NCBI RefSeq assembly: GCF_000234805.1
Contig: NC_016645.1
Coordinates: 782,391 to 846,390 of the forward strand
Direction: 5' to 3'
From: Pyrobaculum ferrireducens
Lineage (GTDB): Archaea; Thermoproteota; Thermoprotei; Thermoproteales; Thermoproteaceae
Length of the DNA: 64,000 nt
The notes beneath the pieces are model-generated. The model was not told the DNA's origin. It did no database searches and was given only the letters and a program-made list of their open reading frames with translations. The translations under genes and the position numbers were made by a program. This document shows positions 51,962-64,000 of the stretch, piece by piece (the stretch's first letter is position 1; each line of letters starts with the position of its first letter).

Positions 51962-51998
51962 CCGCCACATGTTTATAAACAATTACAGAATATAAAAC

Positions 51999-52964
51999 GT
52001 GGGCCTTACTCCCGAGGAGAGGCGGAGGTTTTTGAGGGCTCTTGAGGAGGATGAGGAGTTTAGGCTGGCTGTGGCTGGGGCTGTCGGGCTTGGGGAGGTG
52101 CTGAGAGAGCTTAGAGACCTCCGCAGAGACTCCGAGAGAAGGTGGAGGCGCTGGTACAAAACCTGGAAAAAATTCCAAGAGGAAAACGAAAAGAGGTGGC
52201 AGAGATGGTACGAAACATGGCGCAAGTTCCAGGAGGAAAACGAGAAGAGGTGGCTAGAGAACGAGAGGCGGTGGCGAGACTGGTATGAGACGTGGCGGAA
52301 GTTCCAAGAAGAGAATGAAAAAAGGTGGCAAGAAAACGAGAAGAAGTGGAGGGAGTGGTACGAGACTTGGAGAAAATTCCTAGAGGAGAACGAAGAGAGG
52401 TGGCGTGAGAACGAGAGGAGGTGGAAGGAGAATGAGGAGAGGTGGGAGGAGAATAGGAAGTTGTGGCGGGAGTGGTTTGAGACGTGGCGGAGGTTCTTAG
52501 AGGATTACGAGAGGAGGTGGCGGGTTAATGAGGAGAGGTGGGAGAGGGCGTTTAGGGAGTTTAAGTGGATTAGGTCGGCCATTGAGCAACTGCAGGAGGC
52601 GCTGGGGGTGTCGCTGGAGTTCTACACCGCCCAGTGGATTAGGGAGTGGCTCTCCGCCAGGGGGTACCACTGCAGGCCCACGGTGCACGCCTCCCTCCTC
52701 ATCGACGGGGTTAAGGAGGTGGACGTCTTCTGCCCGGACCCGCCCGTCGTGGCGGAGGTCAAGGCCGCGGTGCCCACCGTGAAGGCCGCCGAGGAGGCCC
52801 TGGCCCAGCTGAAGGCGGCGGTGGAGGCCGCCGAGAGGTTCCTAGGGAGGAGGATATACGCCGCGTTCCTCGCCGTCGAGTCCGCGCCGGGGGATGTGGC
52901 GGAGTACCTGCGCCGCCGCGCCGAGGAGGCTGGCTACATCCTCATCTTGGGACGGAGCCATTGA
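51999..52964 (+). CDS. Tryptophan-rich coiled-coil protein with C-terminal nuclease-like domain (DUF3782-like)
   Basis: This 321-residue protein starts at GTG 51999 below TTTATAAAC. The first 45 residues (EERRRFLRALEEDEEFRLAV) match the start of the gene at 10.8 kb. Residues 50-190 are a highly charged helical repeat in which units like RWYETWRKFQEENEKRW recur with Trp at fixed spacing. The C-terminal 110 residues carry DVFCPDPPVVAEVKAAV, a PD-(D/E)XK-like D...ExK pair. The extended Trp repeat is unusual. Function unknown. Confidence 0.65.
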   Translation: MGLTPEERRRFLRALEEDEEFRLAVAGAVGLGEVLRELRDLRRDSERRWRRWYKTWKKFQEENEKRWQRWYETWRKFQEENEKRWLENERRWRDWYETWRKFQEENEKRWQENEKKWREWYETWRKFLEENEERWRENERRWKENEERWEENRKLWREWFETWRRFLEDYERRWRVNEERWERAFREFKWIRSAIEQLQEALGVSLEFYTAQWIREWLSARGYHCRPTVHASLLIDGVKEVDVFCPDPPVVAEVKAAVPTVKAAEEALAQLKAAVEAAERFLGRRIYAAFLAVESAPGDVAEYLRRRAEEAGYILILGRSH

Positions 52965-53363
52965 CAACCACGGCGAAGGGGTACCGCACTCCCTCAGACG
53001 TCACCAGCTCGCCCGGCAGAAGAGTGCCGGGGTTAGCCTCCACGTGGCCGCACACAGCCTCGACAACCCTTTCCCCGCCCGGCTGGATGTATACCGGCTG
53101 GAAGACACAGCTGACGTTGGCAACCCTCACGTCCGCCGCCAGGGCGGCCTCCCGGCCTGGGTTAACTACCTTCACCTCAAGCCGCTGGGTCCTGCTGTCG
53201 AGAGCCGCCGTGAGTATCAAAAGCCTGGGGAGCTCGCTGGCCGGGGTCTGATGCGGCTCGGGGAGAGGGGAGGCGCGGCTACGTGGTAGTGGAGATAGAG
53301 GGCAACGGCCACCAGCGCTACAGTTCCCACGAGAGCCGCCGCCCAGAGCCGGCCGCCGGACAC
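52942..53363 (-). pseudogene. Small membrane-anchored protein with an apparent frameshift
   Basis: From GTG 53363 (TATTTAACA box at 53383-53391 on the minus strand) the frame encodes one transmembrane helix (LWAAALVGTVALVAVALYLH) and stops near 53237. One base out of frame, PEPHQTPASELPRLLILTAA leads into the extracytoplasmic part that runs to 52942 (KVVNPGREAALAADVRVANV). Removal of one base at 53258-53274 would fuse them to a protein of about 140 residues. Family not recognised. Confidence 0.5.
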
Positions 53364-53462
53364 GTCAGGTGGAAACGGCTGATGTTAAATACGTTACGTC
53401 TCTCACGTGTCAATGTCTAGTTGAAACGTAATATATAAATTTAGAGTTATCTCATCTAGACA

Positions 53463-53825
53463 ATGGAGAGGCTCCATCTTTACATTCAGCACTGCGTAGA
53501 CGAGAGATGTGTCAGAGACGAACTGGCCGCCCTCGTGAGGGGCCGCCGGGAGGTGGAGGTGCTGGCACACGGCATTACGGTGAGGGCAGACGTGGCGGCG
53601 GGCTCAGAGGCCTACGAGGTGAAGCTAGACGCGGAGCCTCACGACGGAGTGGGCCAGGCCCTGGTGCTGAAGGCCGCCGGCCTCCGGCCGCACCTCGTCC
53701 ACGTGCTGAGGGAGAGGGCAGACCTCTTTGAGAAATACGTCCAGCTCCTCAAGGCGCTGAGGCTAGATATCTGCATCCACGTAGTGGCGGTAGACGGGAG
53801 ATACGCGTCGCTATGCCCACCGTAG
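53463..53825 (+). CDS. Small PD-(D/E)XK nuclease-like protein
   Basis: This 120-residue protein has ITVRADVAAGSEAYEVKLDA, an Asp followed by ExK, then HDGVGQALVLKAAGLRPHLV, which fits the Gln motif of RecB-like nucleases. It ends IHVVAVDGRYASLCPP. ATG start below ATATATAAAT (53430-53439). It overlaps the following ParA-like gene by 13 nt. The fold call is from motif spacing only. Confidence 0.5.
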   Translation: MERLHLYIQHCVDERCVRDELAALVRGRREVEVLAHGITVRADVAAGSEAYEVKLDAEPHDGVGQALVLKAAGLRPHLVHVLRERADLFEKYVQLLKALRLDICIHVVAVDGRYASLCPP

Positions 53826-54772
53826 CCGTCATATCGGCGTCGGGAGGCGCCGGGAAGACCACAGTCGCCCTAGCCCTCGCCTACTATGCAGCCCACACCC
53901 TCGCCGATCCGAGGAGTGTGCTGATTGTCGACCTGGACCCCACCGCCGGGCTGACCCTAAGGGCGCTGGGCGACAGCGGCTACGGAGACCTATGCCAGCA
54001 GGGAAAGACCCTCTACCACATGGACCTCGACTTCGACCGGGGGAGGAGAGTTGACGTCGAGAAATACGCAACCCGCCCCGGGCCGGCCGCCAAGGCCATC
54101 TCCAACGTAGCTCTGCTACCCCCCGGCGAAGACGACGAGGGAGACCTCGCGGCGAGGGTAGAGAAGTGGTTCCTCTTTGGAGGTAGGGACAGGCTGGCGA
54201 AGCTCCTAAAGGAGTCCCAGGCCTTGGAGAGGTACAGCCACGTGGTTATAGACACCGCCCCCTTCTTCGACGTGAGGTACACGGTAGCCGCCGTCGCCGC
54301 CGCCGACGTCGCAGTCGTCACGCTGAGGCCCACAGTTACAGAGATCACGAGGACGATAAGAATGTTGAGAAGGCTGAGAAGCGCCGGCATCGAGATAAAG
54401 CCCCTCGCCCTCTTCAACTACGACCCAGGCAGACTCGTCAGAGAGACCTCAACCCTGAGAGAGCTAGGCTTCAAAATCCCGGGCAGGTCAAGCGCACATC
54501 CAGACCAGAAACTCCGCCAGCTTGTGGAGAGGCTGACAGCCGAGGCCACGCCCATAAAAACAGTACTCCAGTACAAAAGAGAGCTAACAGACCTAGAATT
54601 CCCCAGAACCTCCTCCGACAAGCTAGACCTCATAATCTGCCCCCGCGGCCGCCGAGATCTACAGACACCTAAACCAACACCCACCCGAATGCCCCGCCAC
54701 CTACGAAGAAGAGTAACCACCCACCCCCCACACCCCACCAACAAAACACAGAAGACCCACCTACCCCCTTAA
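53813..54772 (+). CDS. ParA/MinD-like ATPase, C-terminus probably frameshifted
   Basis: The protein has a deviant Walker A VISASGGAGKTTVALALAYY, LIVDLDPTAGLTLRALGDSG with the Asp of Walker A', and HVVIDTAPFFDVRY as Walker B. After residue 276 the frame turns into low-complexity Arg/Thr/Pro. The other frame reads CPAAAEIYRHLNQHPPECPA and TYEEE and stops at 54716. A run of five C at 54640-54644 marks the likely indel. With its small nuclease-like partner it resembles partition-type genes of archaeal mobile elements. Confidence 0.75.
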   Translation: MPTVAVISASGGAGKTTVALALAYYAAHTLADPRSVLIVDLDPTAGLTLRALGDSGYGDLCQQGKTLYHMDLDFDRGRRVDVEKYATRPGPAAKAISNVALLPPGEDDEGDLAARVEKWFLFGGRDRLAKLLKESQALERYSHVVIDTAPFFDVRYTVAAVAAADVAVVTLRPTVTEITRTIRMLRRLRSAGIEIKPLALFNYDPGRLVRETSTLRELGFKIPGRSSAHPDQKLRQLVERLTAEATPIKTVLQYKRELTDLEFPRTSSDKLDLIICPRGRRDLQTPKPTPTRMPRHLRRRVTTHPPHPTNKTQKTHLPP

Positions 54773-55143
54773 CAGAGCCACCACGTCCCAGACATGAGAA
54801 CCGCATAAGGACAAGTGGAGCCCCGCCTCTCCGCCCGCCACGGCTAGAAGGCCGCTAACAGACGCAACAAGCCTCGCCTACGCAAACCCCGACGCGGCGG
54901 CGCCACAACACACCAAGATTTACTACAAAATCGGCTACGACGTGGGCAAAATAACCCTCGCCACAGACCGCAGACACAGCGACAGACACATAGCACACGC
55001 CGCCAACCCCCTCCGCCAGGCAAAGCTCCCGCAGTCAACCACCAGCCCCCTCAACATTAAAGAGGCCGTTCATCCAAATTTCAATTCCTTCAAAGCATCA
55101 TCGCCGACGTTGTCCCAGCGACATCCTCAAACACAGTAGTTAC
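54773..55143 (+). other. No intact gene; coding remnant
   Basis: A start-less plus-strand frame from about 54840 reads PLTDATSLAYANPDAA, then TKIYYKIGYDVGKITLATDR and HIAHAANPLRQAKLP, ending before the array at 55139. The pattern is protein-like but the frame has no start and its end is improbable. I read it as a decayed gene next to the trailer end of array 2. Confidence 0.35.
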
Positions 55144-56763
55144 GTTTCAATATCTTTTATAATCTTTTATAAGTTCTTCAAGAGGGGCGGCGGCTTACCC
55201 ACAACGTCCTCTGTCATAAGCGTATTTCAATTCTTTTGTAGGTTCTTCAGCGAAATTAAGCGGCTATGGAATATCGAGATTTTGCGGGAGTTTCAATTCT
55301 TTTGTAGGTTCTTCCATGTTTTGGAGGGAGGAGGCGGAGGACGTCACTGTGATTTTGTTTCAATTCTTTTGTAGGTTCTTCCGAGGCCATCTACCACCTC
55401 GACAGGGAGTACAGCGGCTGGGTGTTTCAATTCTTTTGTAGGTTCTTCGCTACTAACGATTTGAAAGTCAGTGTGAAAAACGCTATTAGGTTTCAATTCT
55501 TTTGTAGGTTCTTCTGGATCAGGTTGTGGGCTGACGGAGGCTGGGAAGTTGTCGAGTTTCAATTCTTTTGTAGGTTCTTCGGGACCTGCCTGCGGCCTTT
55601 CACAACGGCCTCTATCAGTTTCAATTCTTTTGTAGGTTCTTCGACCAGGCGACGTGGCCTTGGTGGTCAGGTTGAGGACAAGGCCCAGGTTTCAATTCTT
55701 TTGTAGGTTCTTCGCGCTCGCAATCATGGAGGAGGCAGCGTCAGTAGAGGTTAGGTTTCAATTCTTTTGTAGGTTCTTCTTCGGAGACCTTCGCCCAGGC
55801 CCTCGCCTACTGGATCCAGTTTCAATTCTTTTGTAGGTTCTTCTTCGGAGACCTTCGCCCAGGCCCTCGCCTACTGGATCCAGTTTCAATTCTTTTGTAG
55901 GTTCTTCGAGGCTCAATATCCGCGGCTCTGATATGAGCTATGTTATGAATGTGGTTTCAATTCTTTTGTAGGTTCTTCTGAACCGTATGGGCATCTATAC
56001 GCTGTGCGTAAGTCGTAGTTTCAATTCTTTTGTAGGTTCTTCAAGAAGATTATCTACTGCGCAGAGCATGAACGTGAAAAAGAGTTTCAATTCTTTTGTA
56101 GGTTCTTCTGTTATGGACATGGCAATAAGGGTTAAAGAAGTCGGCGAGTTTCAATTCTTTTGTAGGTTCTTCACAGGCTGACAAGCGTACACAGAGGCAG
56201 GAGAAAAGAGCCGAGTTTCAATTCTTTTGTAGGTTCTTCCAGACAAGTCGACAGCATCAAGACCGTCGTCGAGATAGTAGGTTTCAATTCTTTTGTAGGT
56301 TCTTCGTTGGGTGATATTCCTGGGTGGCACGTGGTGCGTATCACTCAGTTTCAATTCTTTTGTAGGTTCTTCAGGCTATGGGGAGGGCGCTAGCCCTGCT
56401 GATAGCCACACTCGCGGTTTCAATTCTTTTGTAGGTTCTTCCTAGCGTTATTCTCTCACCTTTTAGATACGATCCGAAATGTTTCAATTCTTTTGTAGGT
56501 TCTTCTATGTAAAGTTTCTTCTGGATACTTTTCATAACGTAAAACCAAGTTTCAATTCTTTTGTAGGTTCTTCGGCGGGCAGTGCCGGCGGCCAGGCCGT
56601 TATAATAAGGTTTCAATTCTTTTGTAGGTTCTTCATATTCGCCGCGGCGTGGTCCTCCGTGTCGAGGATAAACTTTGTTTCAATTCTTTTGTAGGTTCTT
56701 CCGTGCCGAGGTTCAACGCACCGTCGGCGCTGGGCAACGTTTCAATTCTTTTGTAGGTTCTTC
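55144..56763 (-). CRISPR. CRISPR array 2: 24 repeats of 25 nt plus one degenerate distal repeat
   Basis: On the plus strand the unit begins GTTTCAATTC and ends GTAGGTTCTTC, so crRNA reads from the minus strand, where repeats end GAATTGAAAC. Copies run from 55224-55248 (first base changed) to 56739-56763. A degenerate, expanded copy lies at 55144-55179. The leader side is the right end. Spacers are about 37-43 nt. The spacers at 55780-55818 and 55844-55882 are identical. This repeat differs from array 1 and recurs at the right window edge. Confidence 0.97.
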
Positions 56764-57100
56764 TGTGGGTTTTTATTTGGGATTTTGGTTTTTGCTCTTT
56801 TATAAATGTTTCGTGTGCCGTCGAGACTTTTACACGGCGCGGTTTAGGCCAAGGCGGGCACCACGGCGCGCCACCCAAAACACTGGGTAGAGAGATAAAC
56901 ATTAACTATGTTTGTATAGTTAAAGAGCAAGTGCATGGGAGGGGGCTGGAGCGCTTCTTATTCGATTATATGTTTCTAAAGCGTGTTGTCGTTGTTTTCT
57001 GTTGTATTTTTTCTCTAGTTGGTAAATTTATCCAGTGGTTTGAAATCAGGGTGTTGCATTTCCCCGGTTTCTTTTTTGCGTTTTTCTCCGCTTGTCGTTT
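56764..57100 (-). promoter_or_regulatory. Leader of CRISPR array 2
   Basis: This 337-bp stretch between cas6 copy 2 and the leader-proximal repeat is T-rich on the plus strand (A-rich in the direction of transcription) near the array. CTTTTATAAATG at 56797-56808 holds a TATA box in minus orientation (CATTTATAAAAG) about 40 bp before the first repeat. A second AT-rich block lies at 56895-57070. No gene is supported; plus-strand frames are chance. Confidence 0.6.
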
Positions 57101-57883
57101 TTATTGGGTTGTGATTTCTACCCAGCCGAAGCCCATGGCTGTGGAGTGGCCTACTCCGATGTATCTGGCTAAGCCGAGGAGCTGGGCTATCCACCTGGCC
57201 CTCTTGGCGGGGGCGTCTAGGCGGTATGTGATTACGCCGGTGAAGCCCACGGCGTGGTGGGGGCCTACGTAGACCGCGGCGGGCCTCACGGCGTGGGTGG
57301 ACTCCACGAGGTCGAAGGGGGCGTATACGTAGAGGGAGAGGGGGGCCTCCACGCCGTAGGCCCTCGCCCGCTGGATGAGGTTGAGGATGAGCAGGCGGGG
57401 CTGGGGGTAGAGGGTGTGGGTGGTTGGGGCCTTGACGCGGGGGGGCTTGGGGTACTGGAGGAGGGTGGGGGTTTTGAAGCGCACGGTGACGTACCGCCCG
57501 GGGTGTAGGGGGGCGGCGGCCTCGATGGAGGCCTCCGCCAGCTCTAGGCGGGCCGGCGCGCCGTATATCTTGACCTCCCGGGGGGGCTGGAGTAGCCTCA
57601 GCGCCAGGTCCTCGCCGAGCCTGTCGACGTCTGCCACTACCTGGAAGTGGTAGACCTCGCCTCCGCGGACCGCCACGGGGGTCTCGCCGTCTCCCCAGAG
57701 GGGCCTGCCCTGGTGGTGGAGGTAGGAGAACTTTAGGGGCTTCTCGGGCTGGGGGGTGCCGGCGCCGGGGTAGGTGAACCACTGGAGCACCGCCTGCTTG
57801 GCGACTCTCGAGGTGAGGGCCTGCACCACCAGGTCTCTGCCGGGGGTGAGGGCGTAGGTGGCTCTCAGAAATCTGCGCTCCAC
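57101..57883 (-). CDS. cas6: Cas6 CRISPR endoribonuclease, copy 2
   Basis: This 260-residue protein has the Cas6 C-terminal fold: VGFTGVITYRLDAPAKRARW, then LLGLARYIGVGHSTAMGFGW, with the conserved Gly-rich end. N-terminal segments are VVQALTSRVAKQAVLQWF and LKFSYLHHQG. It is the last gene before the leader of array 2 and starts 1 nt after the herA stop. It differs strongly from copy 1, consistent with a different repeat substrate. Confidence 0.85.
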   Translation of the reverse strand: MERRFLRATYALTPGRDLVVQALTSRVAKQAVLQWFTYPGAGTPQPEKPLKFSYLHHQGRPLWGDGETPVAVRGGEVYHFQVVADVDRLGEDLALRLLQPPREVKIYGAPARLELAEASIEAAAPLHPGRYVTVRFKTPTLLQYPKPPRVKAPTTHTLYPQPRLLILNLIQRARAYGVEAPLSLYVYAPFDLVESTHAVRPAAVYVGPHHAVGFTGVITYRLDAPAKRARWIAQLLGLARYIGVGHSTAMGFGWVEITTQ

Positions 57884-57884
57884 G

Positions 57885-61983
<4,099 letters not shown>

Positions 61984-62246
61984 ACACAACACCACAAACA
62001 CCAATAAAAAGATTAGACCACACCACCCCCCCAGCCCCCCGAGATCCGCCGCCCGGTACACCCACAGCCACCACGGCTCCGCACCGCCCCGCTTCCAAGG
62101 CCCCGCCGCAGGCGGCCACCAGGAGGAGCCAAAACCTTCAATACAACTACAGACCACACTCAGAACACCCGCCGCGTGCAGAGCGAAGCCCAGTCAAGGC
62201 GCTAGATGCGTCGCCAAAGGATATATAGCTGAGCCAGGTTTAACCC

Positions 62247-62713
62247 ATGTCTATGGAGGTTCTGGAGAGGCCCCTCCCCAAGCCCTCCTCGGAGGACTGC
62301 GCCTCGGCCCGGCTCTTGGAAGCCTTAGCCAAGGGGCGTCTGGCGGCGGAGTTCCTAAAGAGGGGCCTCGTTAGAAACACCGCCGGCAAGGCCTTCCAGG
62401 CGTGGACAGCGCTTCTAGCAGCTTTGTTGAGCCCCGCCTCCCCACAGGTAGAATAAAGGCGCTGTCCCAAATGCTAGAAGAAGCCGGCCACGTGGGAATT
62501 ACACACAGCACAAACACAGCACTAAACCTCCACGACTACCAACACCACGGCCCAGACCCAGACACGGCGCTAAGCAAATATCGAAATAGAGAAGAAGCGG
62601 CTAGAGACACCGCGCTACTTCTAAAAGAACTCAGAGAAAGAGCCGAGGCCCTAAAACAGAGAACAAAATGGAATAAAGAAATGGAAGAAACCCTCAACGC
62701 ATTAAAACACTAA
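62247..62713 (+). pseudogene. PaREP1 family gene with internal deletion and frameshift
   Basis: From ATG 62247 (TATA GGATATATAG at 62218-62227) the frame gives LAAEFLKRGLVRNTAGKAFQ then AWTALLAALL and stops at 62454. A second frame continues PTGRIKALSQMLEEAGHVGI, LNLHDYQHHGPDPDTALSKY to 62713. The middle of the family (Lys-rich turn) is missing. The promoter still looks intact. Confidence 0.7.
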
Positions 62714-63389
62714 CCCAACAAAGCCGGAAGCCACCCCCCAACCACCACCGCCAGCAACCCACCCGCAGATAGACACCGCCGAGGCTACAGCCAAAACCCA
62801 AACAGCAACCACACACGAAAAACACAGCCCCCGACCATCAACAACACGGCGGCCGCCAGGCCGTCCCCATCTCTCTAGACACTCCACATTATCGACAGCA
62901 GATAACAAGAGGAAGACAGCCCCAAACCGGCGCCCACCGCCGCCAAGACACATGGCCCCCCCCCACCCAGAAGCCAGAAAAACCCACAGCCACAACCACG
63001 GCCAAATCCCAAAGAGGGGAGCAAAACCCCGCCTGGGCCACGCCACATCCACCCCTACCACACTCTATCCAAAGCCGTCAACCACAATCCCAGACACGGC
63101 GCCCAGAAGGCCCCCACCCCCAGCACCCCACCACACCAAAAACCCACACCTAAGACCCCAGCCAACCCCGCGGCCTCAACCACAGCCACGACAAACCCAA
63201 CGCGCACAACCCCACACAAAAACAGAAAAACAACTAAAACCACCTAACACTCCACTCTAAGAACCTTGAGCCCCCACCCCCCAGACTTCAAACACGTCCC
63301 AAACCACACCCCTCCACAGACACCCCAACCACCCCAAAGGGAGCCCAGCATCAAGACTATATGATGCACCTCAACACGACGTATATCGC
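62714..63389. other. Gene-free region with strong C/A strand bias
   Basis: These 676 bp are mostly C and A on the plus strand, with few T and modest G, and hold short direct repeats such as ACCCCACACAAAAAC-like runs. Long open frames on both strands follow from the bias and show low-complexity Pro/His/Thr or Val/Gly/Trp. I support no gene. It ends at the degenerate trailer repeat of array 3. Confidence 0.4.
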
Positions 63390-64000
63390 GCTTCAATTCT
63401 TTTGTAGATTCTTCCAGGATTATATTAGAGAAGATCAACTTAGATCCCCCGAATGGGTTTCAATTCTTTTGTAGGTTCTTCAGGCTTAAAGAGCTGTACG
63501 AGAGCATACGCAGAATAGCAAGTTTCAATTCTTTTGTAGGTTCTTCATCAGAGACGTACCGCTCCTAGTTGCGTACAAGTGCAACGGGTTTCAATTCTTT
63601 TGTAGGTTCTTCTCGACCTGCCAATAGTGCCAGTCCTCCACGGCAGGACCCCGGAGTTTCAATTCTTTTGTAGGTTCTTCCTTATGATTTCAGCGAGTGG
63701 CTGTGTGCTTATGATTATGAGAGTTTCAATTCTTTTGTAGATTCTTCCTCTACGCCTCCGTTGCGTCTGAGCACCTTGACTACCTTCCTGTTTCAATTCT
63801 TTTGTAGGTTCTTCCAGAGGTATTGATGTCGCGTCGTGTTTAAGCCACAACTCAGGTTTCAATTCTTTTGTAGGTTCTTCATCGAGGACTTGTTCACAAT
63901 CACCACAGCAACAATGCCTACTGGTTTCAATTCTTTTGTAGGTTCTTCCTCACGGCGGTCTGAGTGTACACGAAGTTAATTTATGTTTCAATTCTTTTGT
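63390..64000 (-). CRISPR. CRISPR array 3, same repeat family as array 2, continues past the right edge
   Basis: Ten copies of the 25-nt unit start at 63390, 63457, 63522, 63588, 63656, 63723, 63790, 63856, 63924 and 63985, the last cut after 16 nt by the window end. The copies at 63390 and 63723 have GTAGATT in place of GTAGGTT, and the first also has GC for GT at its start. The direction is that of array 2, so the left end is the trailer and the leader lies outside. It probably uses cas6 copy 2. Confidence 0.96.

Noticed and set aside
55344-56902. Open frames with repeated FQFFCRFF, FNSFVGSS or RTYKRIE blocks
   Set aside because: Translations of the 25-nt repeat of array 2 (and likewise in array 3).
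61984-62157. N-terminal extension of NurA with a Trp-rich and hydrophobic stretch
   Set aside because: The TATA box at 62004-62013 gives a leaderless start at GTG 61983; the extension would lie upstream of the promoter.

Overview
The window reads as a piece of chromosome from a hyperthermophilic crenarchaeon of the Thermoproteaceae, most likely Pyrobaculum. The reasons are three copies of a PaREP1-type gene (two broken), a very compact layout with many 4-30 nt gene overlaps, TATA boxes centred about 26 bp upstream of ATG or GTG codons (leaderless transcripts), GC-rich coding sequence, a type I-A CRISPR-Cas set with split Cas3 and Csa1/Csa3/Csa5, and a tRNA-wyosine gene of archaeal type. I do not name the species.

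Layout. 1-12 kb: the end of an aIF2-gamma gene, two exported or membrane proteins, a Nudix hydrolase, TYW1, a HEPN/MNT pair, TenA plus a TenA-like gene interrupted by an amber codon, remnants of a mobile ATPase gene, a PaREP1 gene, Thi4 with a small zinc-ribbon protein, an MFS transporter and a coiled-coil nuclease-like protein. 11.6-26 kb: first CRISPR-Cas block. It holds a cas6, a 57-repeat array, two winged-helix genes, the adaptation operon cas4-cas2-cas1-csa1 (minus), and divergently csa3, csa5-cas7-cas5-(unrecognised gene in the Cas8 slot)-cas3'-cas3'' (plus). 26-31 kb: accessory ATPases and PaREP1 debris. 31-43.3 kb: an almost complete purine biosynthesis cluster (purC, purD, a PurF paralogue lacking the catalytic Cys, purN, folD, purM, purQ, purS, purL, purF, purK, and purE with an apparent frameshift). 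43.3-46.5 kb: a second HEPN/MNT pair, a Panacea-like/PIN pair and an aspartate dehydrogenase-like gene. 47-55 kb: an ABC exporter, winged-helix regulators, an ATPase with a cysteine-rich (saposin-like) partner, Ap4A hydrolase, a tryptophan-rich coiled-coil nuclease-like protein, and a small nuclease-like/ParA pair. 55-64 kb: second CRISPR block with a different repeat family. A 24-repeat array (plus one degenerate repeat) is followed by cas6, herA, two CARF genes and nurA, all on the minus strand, then PaREP1 debris and a third array running off the right edge.

How it fits together. The two CRISPR blocks look like separate systems. The first has the parts of a type I-A adaptation and interference machine with its own repeat and its own Cas6. 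The second has no Cas10, Cas7, Cas5 or Cas3 in view. Instead it couples a repeat-specific Cas6 to a HerA-NurA DNA-processing pair and to two APE2256-type CARF proteins. One CARF keeps the Ser and Lys expected of a Crn1-like ring nuclease and the other has lost both. This nurA-carf-carf-herA-cas6-array unit is my main candidate for an undescribed system: a cyclic-nucleotide-controlled DNA end-resection module attached to CRISPR.

Several genes carry single-base indels or stops (purE, parA, the saposin-like gene, a small membrane protein, the TenA-like gene). Some lie in homopolymer runs, so sequence error, recent decay and recoding all need to be told apart.
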